NCBI RefSeq assembly: GCF_009829685.1
Contig: NZ_VWSD01000011.1
Span: forward strand, 1 to 40,295
Reading direction: 5' to 3'
DNA: 40,295 bases
From: Cellulomonas citrea
Lineage (GTDB): Bacteria > Actinomycetota > Actinomycetes > Actinomycetales > Cellulomonadaceae
Part shown: positions 1-9,388 of the stretch, piece by piece
Numbering within the stretch: position 1 is the first letter of the stretch
Layout: the number at the start of each line of letters is the position of its first letter
The notes under the pieces: generated by a model
Database searches by the model: none
The model's input: only the letters and a program-made list of their open reading frames with translations
What the model was told of the DNA's origin: nothing
Translations under genes and position numbers: made by a program

Positions 1-1
1 C

Positions 2-172
2 GTGCTGCTGCCGGATGCGGAGGAGGCGGTGCGGCACACCGCCCCGCCGACCCGGCGCTCGGTGCGTGACACGCCCGGGTCCGCACCGCCGCCGCACCAC
101 GGTGCGGGGTCGGTGGCGGGGCTGCGGGCTGCGGCCGCCTCGGAGCGGACGACGGGTCCGGACCCGGCCTGA
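2..172 (+). CDS. C-terminal end of an unidentified protein (partial)
   Basis: An open frame enters from the left edge and stops at TGA 170-172. It gives about 56 residues rich in Ala, Pro, Arg and Thr, ending [10 protein letters not shown]. No domain is recognisable. The composition looks like a disordered tail or a chance frame in GC-rich DNA. A 14-base palindrome (CGGGTCCGGACCCG, 153-166) overlaps its end and could be part of a terminator. It may be the tail of an upstream gene in the same sugar locus, but nothing here shows that. Confidence 0.3.
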   Translation: MLLPDAEEAVRHTAPPTRRSVRDTPGSAPPPHHGAGSVAGLRAAAASERTTGPDPA

Positions 173-205
173 CGAGGGCGTTCGTCGCCTCCGGAGGAGA
201 GGCAG

Positions 206-240
206 TATGCTCTGCGCTGAAACATGGGAGCGCTCCCATG
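206..240 (+). promoter_or_regulatory. Promoter and LacI/CebR-type operator of the cellobiose phosphorylase gene
   Basis: CATGGGAGCGCTCCCATG (223-240) is a perfect 18-base palindrome. Its core TGGGAGCGCTCCCA (225-238) is the known operator of CebR/CelR-type LacI repressors of actinobacterial cellulose and cellobiose genes. A TATGCT -10-like hexamer lies at 206-211, so a transcript would start near 218 and the repressor would sit just downstream of the start point. No clear -35 is seen. The leader to the ATG at 375 is about 155 bases. Confidence 0.8.
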
Positions 241-374
241 GAGCATCCGACCTGAATCATCCGAAAGTCATCTCCCGAGCGCGGGACGGCATCGCGAGGC
301 ACCCTGGCCGCACAGCGGCGGTCAGCCGGATGCGCTGCCCCCGACGTTCGTCACGGCTGCTGAGAGGCGACGAC

Positions 375-2843
375 ATGCGGTACGGCCACTTCGACGACGA
401 CACGCGCGAGTACGTCATCACGACGCCTCACACGCCGTACCCGTGGATCAACTACCTGGGGTCCGAACGGTTCTTCTCGCTGCTGTCGCACCAGGCGGGC
501 GGGTACTCGTTCTACCGCGACGCCAAGATGCGTCGGCTGACCCGGTACCGCTACAACAACATCCCGGCCGATGCCGGCGGCCGGTACCTGTACGTGCACG
601 ACGACGGCGACGTGTGGACCCCGTCCTGGCTGCCGGTGAAGGCCGACCTCGACCACTTCGAGACCAGGCACGGGCTCGGCTACTCCACCATCACCGGTGA
701 GCGCGGCGGGGTGCGCGTGCGCACGCTGTTCTTCGTGCCGCTGGGCGAGGACGCCGAGGTGCAGAAGGTCACCGTGACGAACACGAGCGACCGGCCCAAG
801 TCGCTCACGCTGTTCTCCTACGTCGAGTTCTGCCTGTGGAACGCCCAGGACGACCAGACCAACTACCAGCGCAACCTGTCCATCGGCGAGGTCGAGGTCG
901 AGCAGGACGGCCCGCACGGGTCGGCGATCTACCACAAGACCGAGTACCGCGAACGGCGGGACCACTACGCCGTGTTCGGGGTCAACACCCGCGCCGACGG
1001 CTTCGACACCGACCGCGACACGTTCGTCGGTGCCTACAACTCGCTGGGTGAGGCCGCGGTGCCGCGGGCCGGCCGGTCGGCGGACTCCGTCGCCTCGGGC
1101 TGGTACCCGATCGCCTCGCACGGGGTGCGCGTCGACCTGGCGCCGGGGGAGAGCCGTGACCTGGTCTACGTGCTGGGCTACCTGGAGAACGCCGAGGCGG
1201 ACAAGTGGGCCGACGACGCCCACCAGGTCGTGAACAAGTCCGGTGCGCACGCCCTGCTCGGCCGGTTCGCGACCACCGCCCAGACCGATGCGGCCTTCGA
1301 GGCGCTCCGTACGTACTGGACGAGCCTGCTGAGCACCTACTCGGTGACCAGCGGCGAGGCGAAGCTCGACCGGATGGTCAACGTCTGGAACCAGTACCAG
1401 TGCATGGTCACGTTCAACATGTCGCGCTCGGCCTCGTACTTCGAGACCGGGATCGGGCGCGGGATGGGCTTCCGCGACTCCAACCAGGACCTGCTCGGGT
1501 TCGTCCACCTGGTGCCCGAACGGGCCCGTGAGCGCATCGTCGACATCGCCTCGACCCAGCTCCCGGACGGGTCGGCCTACCACCAGTACCAGCCGCTGAC
1601 CAAGCGCGGGAACGACGACATCGGCTCCGGTTTCAACGACGACCCGCTGTGGCTGATCGCCGGCGTCGCGGCCTACGTGCGGGAGACCGGGGACCTGTCG
1701 ATCCTCGACGAGCCCGTGCCGTTCGACAACGCGCCGGGCAGCGAGGTGCCGCTGTTCGAGCACCTCACCCGCTCGTTCGAGTTCACCGTCACCCACCGCG
1801 GCCCGCACGACCTGCCGCTCATCGGTCGGGCCGACTGGAACGACTGCCTCAACCTCAACTGCTTCTCCACGACGCCGGGCGAGTCGTTCCAGACCACCCA
1901 GAACAAGGAGGGCGGGGCGGCCGAGTCGGTCTTCATCGCCGCCATGTTCGTCAAGTACGGGCAGGAGTACGCCGAGCTCGCGCTCCGCCACGGGCGCCCC
2001 GACCTCGCGGCCCGTGCGCGAGACCTGGTCGAGCAGATGCGCACCGCGGTGCTCGAGCACGGCTGGGACGGGCGGTGGTTCCTGCGCGCCTACGACTACT
2101 TCGGCAACCCGGTCGGCACCGATGCGCACGAGGAGGGCAAGATCTGGATCGAGCCCCAGGGCTTCGCCGTGATGGCGGGCATCGGGGTCGGTGCCGGACC
2201 TGACGACGTCGACGCCCCGGCCGTGCAGGCTCTGGACTCGGTCACCGAGCTGCTGGGGACCCCGCACGGGCTCGTGCTCCAGCACCCGGCCTACACCACC
2301 TACAAGGTCGAGCTGGGCGAGGTCTCCACCTACCCGCCGGGCTACAAGGAGAACGGCGGGATCTTCTGCCACAACAACCCGTGGGTGATCATCGGCGAGA
2401 CCGTGCTCGGCCGCGGCGACCGGGCGTTCGACCTGTACAGGCGGATCGCCCCGGCCTACCGCGAGGAGATCAGCGACGTGCACCGGCTCGAGCCGTACGT
2501 GTACGCCCAGATGATCGCGGGCAAGGAGGCGGTCCGCGCCGGTGAGGCCAAGAACTCCTGGCTCACCGGGACGGCCGCGTGGAACTTCGTCGCGGTCTCC
2601 CAGCACCTGCTGGGTGTGCGGCCGGACTTCGACGGCCTCGTGGTCGACCCGCAGATCGGCCCGGACGTGCCCTCGTTCACGGTCCGCCGGGTGGCGCGCG
2701 GTGCCGTCTACGAGATCGAGGTGACCAACTCCGGCGCCCGCGGTGCCCGTGCACGGCTCGTGGTCGACGGCGTGCCGGTCGAGGGCAACCTCGTGCCGTA
2801 CGCGCCGGCCGGCACGACGGTGCGGGTCCAGGCGACCCTCTGA
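375..2843 (+). CDS. cbp: Cellobiose phosphorylase (GH94)
   Basis: Cytosolic enzyme that splits cellobiose with phosphate into glucose 1-phosphate and glucose, saving ATP on uptake-dependent growth. The 822-residue product starts [19 protein letters not shown] and matches the Cellulomonas gilvus enzyme in length and throughout in sequence, from memory. The catalytic acid Asp490, known from that family, is present in the motif ADWNDCLN (residues 486-493). The open frame extends back to 15, but the ATG at 375 is preferred: it is preceded by GAGAGG and the upstream residues do not fit the family. Its own promoter carries a CebR-type box. The transporter that supplies its substrate lies 1 kb downstream, separated by a divergent acetyltransferase gene. 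Confidence 0.97.
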   Translation: MRYGHFDDDTREYVITTPHTPYPWINYLGSERFFSLLSHQAGGYSFYRDAKMRRLTRYRYNNIPADAGGRYLYVHDDGDVWTPSWLPVKADLDHFETRHGLGYSTITGERGGVRVRTLFFVPLGEDAEVQKVTVTNTSDRPKSLTLFSYVEFCLWNAQDDQTNYQRNLSIGEVEVEQDGPHGSAIYHKTEYRERRDHYAVFGVNTRADGFDTDRDTFVGAYNSLGEAAVPRAGRSADSVASGWYPIASHGVRVDLAPGESRDLVYVLGYLENAEADKWADDAHQVVNKSGAHALLGRFATTAQTDAAFEALRTYWTSLLSTYSVTSGEAKLDRMVNVWNQYQCMVTFNMSRSASYFETGIGRGMGFRDSNQDLLGFVHLVPERARERIVDIASTQLPDGSAYHQYQPLTKRGNDDIGSGFNDDPLWLIAGVAAYVRETGDLSILDEPVPFDNAPGSEVPLFEHLTRSFEFTVTHRGPHDLPLIGRADWNDCLNLNCFSTTPGESFQTTQNKEGGAAESVFIAAMFVKYGQEYAELALRHGRPDLAARARDLVEQMRTAVLEHGWDGRWFLRAYDYFGNPVGTDAHEEGKIWIEPQGFAVMAGIGVGAGPDDVDAPAVQALDSVTELLGTPHGLVLQHPAYTTYKVELGEVSTYPPGYKENGGIFCHNNPWVIIGETVLGRGDRAFDLYRRIAPAYREEISDVHRLEPYVYAQMIAGKEAVRAGEAKNSWLTGTAAWNFVAVSQHLLGVRPDFDGLVVDPQIGPDVPSFTVRRVARGAVYEIEVTNSGARGARARLVVDGVPVEGNLVPYAPAGTTVRVQATL

Positions 2844-2851
2844 GCGGTGGG

Positions 2852-2889
2852 CCTGGTGGGCCCGGCCGGTGCGCGCCGGGCCTACCAGG
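2852..2889. terminator. Hairpin between convergent phosphorylase and acetyltransferase genes
   Basis: Arms 2852-2866 and 2875-2889 pair over 15 bases with one G-U pair and an 8-base loop. It overlaps the acetyltransferase stop codon. There is no T-tract on the plus side. As the junction of two convergent genes it probably ends both transcripts. Confidence 0.65.
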
Positions 2890-3391
2890 TCGCCGTCGAC
2901 CCCGCGGTCGCCGGGCCGCCGGGCGCGGTGCGCAGCATGACGTCGGATCCGCCCTCGCGCCCGACGACGACGAAGCCGCGGCGCAGGTACATGCCGCGTG
3001 CTCGGTCGTTGCCGTCCTCGACGCTCAGGCTCACGGCGGGCAGGTCTCCCGTGAGACATGCGTCGAGCAGGCGCGTGCCGACGCCCCGACCGCGCCCGTG
3101 CGGCAGCACGGCCAGGGTCAGCTCGGGCACGTCGTCGGCGACGTAGCTGTACCCGGGCCGGGAGGCGGGCAGCAGCCGCAGCCACGCCCCGCCGAGCGGG
3201 CAACCCTCGTCGTCGACGGCCACCGTGCCGCGGTCGCCCGTGCGCGGCCACCCCTCGACGTAGCGGACGAGGTGGTCGTCGCCGAGCACCTGGGCGTGGT
3301 CGGCCGCGTCGCGGCCGGACCAGGCGACGGCGAGGGCCACGAGGTCGACGAGGAGGTCGGCGTCGTCCGGGCGGGCGGGTCGCAGGTGCAC
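2882..3391 (-). CDS. GNAT-family N-acetyltransferase
   Basis: Product of 169 residues starting at a GTG with AAGG about 8 bases upstream (VHLRPARPDDADLL). The acetyl-CoA pyrophosphate-binding motif is visible as AVLPHGRGRGVGTRLLDACL, followed by the usual C-terminal beta strand region (ARGMYLRRGFVVVGRE). These are hallmarks of GCN5-related acetyltransferases; the substrate cannot be told. It is convergent with the phosphorylase gene and divergent from the sugar-binding protein gene. Two LacI-type boxes lie 106-141 bases upstream of its start, so it may respond to cellobiose. A longer N-terminal extension is open but looks like shadow sequence. Confidence 0.85.
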   Translation of the reverse strand: MHLRPARPDDADLLVDLVALAVAWSGRDAADHAQVLGDDHLVRYVEGWPRTGDRGTVAVDDEGCPLGGAWLRLLPASRPGYSYVADDVPELTLAVLPHGRGRGVGTRLLDACLTGDLPAVSLSVEDGNDRARGMYLRRGFVVVGREGGSDVMLRTAPGGPATAGSTATW

Positions 3392-3496
3392 CGGACGACC
3401 TTCGCGTGCCCGGGCGCCCGCGTCCAGCGGGTGCGTCGGTGACCTCGGGACGTCGGTGCCCGGCGGTCCGCGGCGCCCGCGCCGAGGTCGTGGGCG

Positions 3497-3532
3497 TGGG
3501 AGCGCTCCCGTCCACTCTGTGGAGCGCTCCCA
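3497..3532. promoter_or_regulatory. Two tandem CebR-type operator boxes
   Basis: TGGGAGCGCTCCCG (3497-3510) matches the TGGGAGCGCTCCCA consensus at 13 of 14 positions, and GTGGAGCGCTCCCA (3519-3532) at 12 of 14. Their centres are 22 bases apart, about two helical turns, so two repressor dimers would bind the same face. They lie between the divergent acetyltransferase and binding-protein genes and could act on either. Confidence 0.8.
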
Positions 3533-3669
3533 GACGCGAGCGGTGCAACGAGTGGTTCGACAAGGTCTCGCGCGGCAACGAAGACTAACGATTTGGTAAC
3601 GCGTCGATGAATCGCAGCGCCCTGACCTGCGATGATGTGATGCGAAAACGTGATCGGACGCCCCCCGTC

Positions 3670-3725
3670 TTGACAGCGGTGCCGTGGCGGAGACATGGTT
3701 CCCACAGCGCATGGGAACGCTCTCG
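3670..3725 (+). promoter_or_regulatory. Putative promoter with degenerate LacI-type box before the sugar-binding protein gene
   Basis: A consensus TTGACA (3670-3675) is followed after 18 bases by a weak -10 candidate (CATGGT, 3694-3699). Just downstream, TGGGAACGCTCTCG (3712-3725) matches the CebR box at 11 of 14 positions. GTTCCCA (3698-3704) and TGGGAAC (3712-3718) also form a 7-base inverted repeat across a 7-base spacer. The rest of the 3392-3836 gap holds the boxes at 3497-3532 and a leader; no gene is seen in it. Confidence 0.5.
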
Positions 3726-3836
3726 CAGCGACGTGAGAACGTGACCACGCGGGGCATCCGCCCTCGCCCACCGACATCGGTGGACGACCACGCAGCGACG
3801 GCAGGGTTGCCGTCCGAAACGACGAGGGAGTCATAC

Positions 3837-5126
3837 GTGCGCAAGTCACGAAAGGTGTGGGCGGCGGCCGCCGGGCTGACCGGCATCGCCCTGGTGGCCA
3901 CCGGGTGCTCGTCCGGCGGCGCATCGAGCAGCCAGACCAGCGGGGGCAAGGTCACCCTCAAGGTGCAGACCTTCAACGAGTTCGGCTACGCCGACCTCTT
4001 CACCGAGTACATGAAGGACCACCCCGAGGTCACGATCATCTCGGACAAGGCCGCGAAGTCCGACGACGCTCGCGCCTCGGTCAAGAACGCCATCGCGACC
4101 AACACCGTCACCGACGACATCGTCGCCGCTGACGTCGACTGGATGCCCGAGCTCCTGGCGTCCTCCTCGTTCTTCGCCGACGTCGCCTCCGACAGCAACA
4201 AGGGCCGCTGGCCCGACTGGAAGTCGGCGCAGGCGACCGACTCCAGCGGCAAGCTCATCGGCCTGGGCACCGACTCCGGTCCGCAGGGCGTCTGCTACCG
4301 CAAGGACCTGTTCGCCAAGGCCGGCCTGCCGACCGACCGTGCCGCGGTCGCTCAGCTGCTGGGGGGCTCGAGCGCCACGTGGGACCAGTACTTCGCCACC
4401 GGCCAGAAGTTCATGGCCGCCAACACCGGTGCCGCCTGGTTCGACTCGCTGGGCGCGCTCGCCCAGGTCGCGAACAACCAGCAGGCCGAGCCGTTCGAGT
4501 CCAAGTCCGACGACAAGATCACCGTCGCCGACTCGGGTTCCTCGGCCCAGAAGATCTTCACCATGCTGACCTCGCACACCGACCAGTCGGCGCACCTGGC
4601 CCAGTGGACCGACGACTGGACCAAGGCCTTCGCCGGCGACAAGTTCGCCACGGTCATGTGCCCGGCCTGGATGACGCAGATCATCTCCGGTGACGCCCCC
4701 GACCAGACCAACTGGGACATCGCCGACGTGCTGCCCGGTGGGGCCAGCAACTGGGGCGGGTCGTTCCTGCTCGTCCCGGCCGGTGGCGCGCACGCCACCG
4801 AGGCCAAGGCGCTCGCCGACTGGCTGACCGACCCGGCGCAGGCCGCCAAGGTCTTCGTCAAGTTCGGCAACTTCCCGAGCCAGGTCGCTGCGGTCAAGGA
4901 CCAGTCCGTGACCTCCAAGACCGACAAGTACTTCAACAACGCGCCGACCGGGGAGATCTTCTCCAACCGGTTCTCCGCGGTGTCGAAGCAGCCGTACCGC
5001 GGCTCGCACTACTTCGACATCAACGACCAGTTCGGCAAGGCGCTCACCCGGGTCGACGTCGACAAGACCGACACCCCCGACGCCTCGTGGCAGAAGTTCC
5101 TCGACGCCGTCAAGCAGCTCAGCTGA
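3837..5126 (+). CDS. cebE: Cello-oligosaccharide-binding lipoprotein of an ABC importer (CebE-like)
   Basis: Extracytoplasmic family 1 solute-binding protein, 429 residues. The GTG start has GAGGGAG 6 bases upstream. The N-terminus is a lipoprotein signal (VRKSRK, hydrophobic stretch, ALVATGC, lipidated Cys24) followed by a Ser/Gly linker. The body has the features of sugar-binding proteins, including the GLGTDSGPQGVCYRKDLF region near residue 145. The next two genes are its permeases. CebR-type boxes upstream and a phosphorylase gene nearby support cellobiose or cello-oligosaccharides as ligand. This is inference; a different beta-glucoside is possible. No ABC ATPase lies in the cluster, as in other ceb operons that share MsiK. 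Confidence 0.9.
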   Translation: MRKSRKVWAAAAGLTGIALVATGCSSGGASSSQTSGGKVTLKVQTFNEFGYADLFTEYMKDHPEVTIISDKAAKSDDARASVKNAIATNTVTDDIVAADVDWMPELLASSSFFADVASDSNKGRWPDWKSAQATDSSGKLIGLGTDSGPQGVCYRKDLFAKAGLPTDRAAVAQLLGGSSATWDQYFATGQKFMAANTGAAWFDSLGALAQVANNQQAEPFESKSDDKITVADSGSSAQKIFTMLTSHTDQSAHLAQWTDDWTKAFAGDKFATVMCPAWMTQIISGDAPDQTNWDIADVLPGGASNWGGSFLLVPAGGAHATEAKALADWLTDPAQAAKVFVKFGNFPSQVAAVKDQSVTSKTDKYFNNAPTGEIFSNRFSAVSKQPYRGSHYFDINDQFGKALTRVDVDKTDTPDASWQKFLDAVKQLS

Positions 5127-5137
5127 CATCGGCGTGA

Positions 5138-5174
5138 CCAGCGGGGCCGGGACCTGGTGTCCCGGCCCCGCTGG
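5138..5174 (+). terminator. Strong intercistronic hairpin after cebE
   Basis: Arms 5138-5153 and 5159-5174 form a perfect 16-base-pair stem with a 5-base loop in the 93-base gap between the binding-protein and first permease genes. No T-tract follows. It probably acts as a partial terminator or as a 3' stabiliser that gives more binding protein than permease. Confidence 0.65.
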
Positions 5175-5219
5175 GCGCCCGCGCACCCCCAGGTTCGTCC
5201 CGGACGAGGAGTCCTCCCC

Positions 5220-6227
5220 ATGGTCACCACCACCGAGTTGCCGGCGCAGCCGCGCGACCAGCGGCCTGTGCGCCGCATCGGCATGCGTCAGCGGCTGGGC
5301 CGCTGGGACGTCAAGCTGTCGCCGTACCTGTTCATCTCGCCGTTCTTCATCCTGTTCGCCGTCACGGGGCTCTTCCCGCTGGCGTACACGGCCGTCGTCT
5401 CGATCCACAAGTGGAACCTGCTGACCGGCCAGGGCCCGCTCGTCGGCCTGCAGAACTACATCGACGTGCTGCACCAGCCCTTCTTCTGGAAGGCGATGCG
5501 CAACACCGTCAGCATCTTCGCGCTGTCGACGATCCCGCAGGTCATCCTCGCGCTCGTCATCGCGGCCGTGCTCAACGCGAACCTGCGCGCCCGGACCTTC
5601 TGGCGGATGGGCGTCCTCGTGCCCTACGTCGTCGCGCCGGTGGCCGTCGCGCTCATCTTCGGCCAGATCTTCTCCGACCAGTCGGGCATGGTGAACGCCA
5701 TCCTGGCCAAGGTCGGCATCGACCCCATCGGCTGGCACTCCAACGTGCTGGCCAGCCACCTCGCGATCGCCACGATGGTCAACTACCGCTGGACCGGCTA
5801 CACGACCCTCGTCATCCTGGCGGCGATGCAGGCCATCCCGTCCGACCTGTTCGAGGCCGCGATTATCGACGGCGCCTCACGGGTGCGGCAGTTCTTCTCG
5901 GTGACGATCCCGATGATCCGCCCGACGCTCATCTTCGTCATCATCACCTCGACCATCGGCGGCCTGCAGATCTTCGACGAGCCGACGATGTTCGACCAGC
6001 AGAACTCGGCGACGACGGCCGGCGGCGCCGACGGTCAGTTCGTCACGGTCACCATGTACCTCTACCAGCTGGGCTGGGGCAGCCAGAACAACCTGGGTCG
6101 CTCCGCTGCGGTCGCCTGGCTGCTGTTCCTCGTCATCCTGCTGATCTCGTTGGTGAACTTCTGGTTCACCCAGCGGATCGCGTCCGACTCCGGTGCCAAG
6201 CGCCGAGCACGGAAGGTCCGGTCATGA
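5220..6227 (+). CDS. cebF: Sugar ABC transporter permease (CebF-like)
   Basis: Integral membrane permease of 335 residues. The ATG at 5220 has GAGGAG 8 bases upstream. About six membrane segments are visible, the first near residues 37-60 (LSPYLFISPFFILFAVTGLF). The ATPase-docking EAA loop is clear: EAAIIDGASRVRQFFSVTIP. The length and loop fit the MalF/CebF half of carbohydrate importers. Its stop overlaps the start of the second permease by four bases (ATGA), so the two are translationally coupled. Confidence 0.92.
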   Translation: MVTTTELPAQPRDQRPVRRIGMRQRLGRWDVKLSPYLFISPFFILFAVTGLFPLAYTAVVSIHKWNLLTGQGPLVGLQNYIDVLHQPFFWKAMRNTVSIFALSTIPQVILALVIAAVLNANLRARTFWRMGVLVPYVVAPVAVALIFGQIFSDQSGMVNAILAKVGIDPIGWHSNVLASHLAIATMVNYRWTGYTTLVILAAMQAIPSDLFEAAIIDGASRVRQFFSVTIPMIRPTLIFVIITSTIGGLQIFDEPTMFDQQNSATTAGGADGQFVTVTMYLYQLGWGSQNNLGRSAAVAWLLFLVILLISLVNFWFTQRIASDSGAKRRARKVRS

Positions 6228-7147
6228 GCGCCCCGTCGATCCCCGTCATCGCCCAGTCCGCAGGCAAGGGTGCGGCCCGCGCCGCGGCCCGCCAGCGTGG
6301 TCACCACGGTTCCGGGGCGGACCGTCGGCCCGGCTGGGTGACGTACGCCGTCCTCACGGTGGTCCTCCTGATCGCGGTCTACCCGCTGTACTACGCCTTC
6401 CTCATCGCCTCCTCCACCAAGGAGGACGTGGCGCGCCACCCGATCCCGTCGCTGGTCCCGGGCTCGCACCTCATCGACAACATGATCTCCGTCGTCACGT
6501 CGGACATCGGGTTCTGGTCGGCGCTCCTCAACTCGGTCATCGTCTCGTCCGTGACGGCCGTGTCCGTCGTCATGTTCTCGACCCTCGCCGGCTTCTCCTT
6601 CGCCAAGCTCCGGTTCCGGGGACGTGGACCGCTGCTCGTGTTCGTCATCGCGACCACGGCCATCCCGACCCAGCTCGGTGTCGTGCCGCTGTTCCTCGTG
6701 ATGAAGCAGCTGCACCTCATCGGCAAGCTCCCGGCCGTCATCATCCCCGCGCTGGTCACTGCCTTCGGGGTGTTCTGGATGACCCAGTACCTGGAGGGGG
6801 CGCTGCCCTACGAGCTCATCGAAGCCGCCCGGGTCGACGGGGCGAACATGTTCCGCACGTTCTGGTCGATCGCACTGCCGGCCGCCCGGCCCGCCGCCAC
6901 CATGCTCGGGCTCTTCGCGTTCGTGGCGAACTGGACCAACTACTTCTGGCCGCTCGTCGTGCTGGGGGCCGTCCCGGGCAAGACCACGCTGCCGGTCGCG
7001 CTCAAGATGCTCCAGGCGCACTACTACGCCGACTACTCCCAGGTCATGGCCGGCGTGTTCGTCTCCGTCCTGCCGCTGCTCATCCTGTTCTTCGTCGCGG
7101 GGCGCCAGCTGGTCTCCGGCATCATGCAGGGTGCGGTCAAGGGCTGA
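6224..7147 (+). CDS. cebG: Sugar ABC transporter permease (CebG-like)
   Basis: Second permease, 307 residues, starting at the ATG inside the ATGA overlap with the previous gene. Six membrane segments are visible, beginning near residues 40-62 (VLTVVLLIAVYPLYYAFLIA). The EAA loop reads EAARVDGANMFRTFWSIALP. It forms the heterodimeric membrane channel with the preceding permease. The cytosolic N-terminus is Ala/Gly/Arg-rich. The LacI regulator gene follows after 11 bases, probably in the same transcript. Confidence 0.92.
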   Translation: MSAPSIPVIAQSAGKGAARAAARQRGHHGSGADRRPGWVTYAVLTVVLLIAVYPLYYAFLIASSTKEDVARHPIPSLVPGSHLIDNMISVVTSDIGFWSALLNSVIVSSVTAVSVVMFSTLAGFSFAKLRFRGRGPLLVFVIATTAIPTQLGVVPLFLVMKQLHLIGKLPAVIIPALVTAFGVFWMTQYLEGALPYELIEAARVDGANMFRTFWSIALPAARPAATMLGLFAFVANWTNYFWPLVVLGAVPGKTTLPVALKMLQAHYYADYSQVMAGVFVSVLPLLILFFVAGRQLVSGIMQGAVKG

Positions 7148-7158
7148 GTGCGCATGGC

Positions 7159-8217
7159 GTGGCAGCGGTGAGGGGCGCGAGCGTCGACCCCGTCCGGCTG
7201 GTGGCGGCACCGCCCACGCTCGAGGAGGTGGCCGCGCGCGCCGGGGTGTCCCGATCGACGGCGTCGCGGGCGATCAACGGCGGTGCTCGGGTCTCGCCGA
7301 GTGCGCTGGCGGCGGTGCGGGCCGCCGTCGGTGCACTCGGCTACTCGCCCAACCGTGCGGCGCGTTCCCTGGTCACCCGTCGGACGGACTCGATCGCACT
7401 GGTCGTGCCGGAGCCCGACGAGCTGGCTCTGTCGGACCCGTTCGTGCTGGCGATCCTGCAGGGTCTGTCGAGCTCGCTGGCGGACTCCGACGTCCAGGTG
7501 GTGCTGGTGATCGCGCGACCGGGCCAGTCCGAGCGCACGGTCAGGTTCCTCGCCGGCGGTCACGTGGACGGTGCGGTGGTCGTCTCGCACCACCGCGGTG
7601 GTGATCTCGACCCGGCGCTGGCCGACCTGCCCGTGCCGCTCGTCTTCGTCGGACGTCCGTACGCGGCGGTCGGCGAGGCGCGCGCGTCGGGGGCGCACTA
7701 CGTCGACACCGACAACGTCGCAGGTGCCCTGCTCGCCACCCGCCACCTCCTCGAGCGGGGCCGGCGACGCCTCGGGTCGATCGCCGGCCCGGCGGACATG
7801 TCGGCGGGGATCGACCGGCTCGAGGGGTTCCGCCGGGCGCTGGCCGAGGCGGGGCTGCCTGCCGACGCCGTCGTGCACTCGGACTACACGCTGGCCGGCG
7901 GTCGTGCCGCCGCGCACCGCCTGCTCGACGAGTACCCGGACCTGGACGGCATCGTCGCGGCGTCGGACCTGGTCGCGGTGGGCGCGATGGGTGCGCTGTC
8001 CGCGCGGGGCAAGCAGGTGCCCGGCGACGTGGCCGTCGTCGGGTACGACGACCTCGGTGTGGCCGAGTCGGCCAACCCGGCGCTCACCACGGTGGTGCAG
8101 CCGGCTGTCTCGATGGCCGCAGCCGCAGGGCAGCGGCTGCTCGAGCTGCTCGCCGGGGGAGGGACCTCGGAGCCGGAGATCTTCGAGGCCCGGCTCGTGG
8201 TGCGCGCCTCGACCTGA
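7159..8217 (+). CDS. cebR: LacI-family regulator, probable CebR-type repressor
   Basis: Product of about 352 residues. The N-terminal helix-turn-helix is PTLEEVAARAGVSRSTASRAINGG, followed by a hinge with AARSLVTRRTDS and a periplasmic-binding-protein-like sugar domain. It directly follows the transporter genes, and matching palindromes precede cbp and cebE, so it is the likely repressor relieved by cellobiose or a similar sugar. The start is uncertain: GTG codons at 7159, 7168 and 7201 are all in frame and none has a clear ribosome site; 7159 lies 11 bases after the permease stop. It has a very similar paralogue at 9698-10744, with an identical recognition-helix region (GVSRSTASRAINGG). Confidence 0.88.
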   Translation: MAAVRGASVDPVRLVAAPPTLEEVAARAGVSRSTASRAINGGARVSPSALAAVRAAVGALGYSPNRAARSLVTRRTDSIALVVPEPDELALSDPFVLAILQGLSSSLADSDVQVVLVIARPGQSERTVRFLAGGHVDGAVVVSHHRGGDLDPALADLPVPLVFVGRPYAAVGEARASGAHYVDTDNVAGALLATRHLLERGRRRLGSIAGPADMSAGIDRLEGFRRALAEAGLPADAVVHSDYTLAGGRAAAHRLLDEYPDLDGIVAASDLVAVGAMGALSARGKQVPGDVAVVGYDDLGVAESANPALTTVVQPAVSMAAAAGQRLLELLAGGGTSEPEIFEARLVVRAST

Positions 8218-8245
8218 GCCGCGCCGCAGGACCTGCCGGGAGCGG

Positions 8246-9388
8246 TCAGGCCTCGACGATGAGCTGGTGCAGGGTCGTGGTGCGCTGCGTGATCTCCTGG
8301 ATCCCGTCGGCGACCTGGTTCGTCTTGCTGGTCGCCTGCGACGCGTCGTTCGACATCACCGTGATCGAGCGGGCCAGGTCCGTGGCGACGGCCGACTGCT
8401 CCTCGATCGCGGCCGCGACCGAGGTCTGGGCGTCCAGGACGGTGGTGACCAGGTGCTCGATGTCGGCGAGCGTGGCCGCCCCTGCCGCCGCTGCGCTCTG
8501 GATGGCCTCGATCCGGGCCTCGATGTCCGTGATCGAGGCGGCGGTCGCACCGGCCAGCTGCTTGACCTCGTCGGCGACCACCGCGAAACCCTTGCCCGCC
8601 GACCCGGCCCGGGCGGCCTCGATGGTGGCGTTGAGCGCGAGCATCTTGGTCTGCTCGGCGACCCCCGTGATGAGCCGCAGGAAGTCGCCGATCTCGGTGC
8701 TCGCGTGCTGCAGGTCGGCCAGCCTGGCCACACCGGTCTCGGTGGCCGTGACCGCCGCACGCACCTGACCGGTCGCCTCGTTCGACGACCGGGCGATCTC
8801 GGCGATCGCGGCGCGCAGCTCCTCGGTCGCGCCGGCAGCGGAGTCGGCCTCCGCCGACGTGTGGCCGGAGATCTCGACCACCTCGCGCGAGATGCCGGAG
8901 ATCTGCTCCGTCGCGGCGGCCACGGCGCGCACCGCGGCATCGGCCGAGGCGTTGCGCGCGCTCACGTTGTCCCAGACCACGACGTACCCCAGCCGCGTGC
9001 CCTGGCCGTCGGTGACCTGGTTGATGAGGGTGCGCAGCGTGACGCCGCCGAACGAGAACACCGCGTCGCGGGGGAGGGCTGACGGGTCGGACAGGATCTG
9101 CTCGATCCGTGCCTTGTCCTTGTGGAACCGGTGGATCGAGCCGCCGACCATCTGCCCGACGTCCAGCCCGAACGCCTCCCGGACCGCCGGGGCGAGCCCG
9201 ACCATGGTCGCCTGGGCCGCCCGGTTGGTCCACACGAGGGTGAGGTCCAGGTCGGCGACGAAGCAGTTGGCGTGCAGGCTGTCGAGCACCGCGACCAACG
9301 GGTGCGAGCTGTCGGCCAGCAGGTCCCGGAGGGCCTCGTCGGAGCGTCCTGAGCGGCCATGCGTGCGCGTCTTCGGCGTCATTGCCAT
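8246..9388 (-). CDS. Soluble PAS-type methyl-accepting chemotaxis protein
   Basis: Cytosolic chemoreceptor of about 380 residues with no membrane segment. Residues 20-150 look like a PAS sensor ([20 protein letters not shown] and later [12 protein letters not shown]). The rest is a helical signalling domain with the conserved hairpin tip [17 protein letters not shown] and [13 protein letters not shown], which in this family contacts CheA and CheW. The preferred ATG (9388) has GAGGGGG just upstream; an ATG six bases further in is equally possible. It is convergent with the first LacI gene and divergent from the second. Its place in a cello-oligosaccharide locus suggests nutrient-linked taxis, which is inference. 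Heme or flavin binding by the PAS domain cannot be judged. Confidence 0.88.
   Translation of the reverse strand: MAMTPKTRTHGRSGRSDEALRDLLADSSHPLVAVLDSLHANCFVADLDLTLVWTNRAAQATMVGLAPAVREAFGLDVGQMVGGSIHRFHKDKARIEQILSDPSALPRDAVFSFGGVTLRTLINQVTDGQGTRLGYVVVWDNVSARNASADAAVRAVAAATEQISGISREVVEISGHTSAEADSAAGATEELRAAIAEIARSSNEATGQVRAAVTATETGVARLADLQHASTEIGDFLRLITGVAEQTKMLALNATIEAARAGSAGKGFAVVADEVKQLAGATAASITDIEARIEAIQSAAAAGAATLADIEHLVTTVLDAQTSVAAAIEEQSAVATDLARSITVMSNDASQATSKTNQVADGIQEITQRTTTLHQLIVEA

Noticed and set aside
15-374. N-terminal extension of cellobiose phosphorylase by 120 residues
   Set aside because: It covers the operator and promoter, is Arg-rich without homology, and the ATG at 375 has a ribosome site and matches the family start.
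351-3578. 1075-residue open frame on the minus strand
   Set aside because: It is antisense to the phosphorylase gene, low in complexity (Arg, Val, Asp, Gly repeats), and has no recognisable domain; typical GC-rich shadow.
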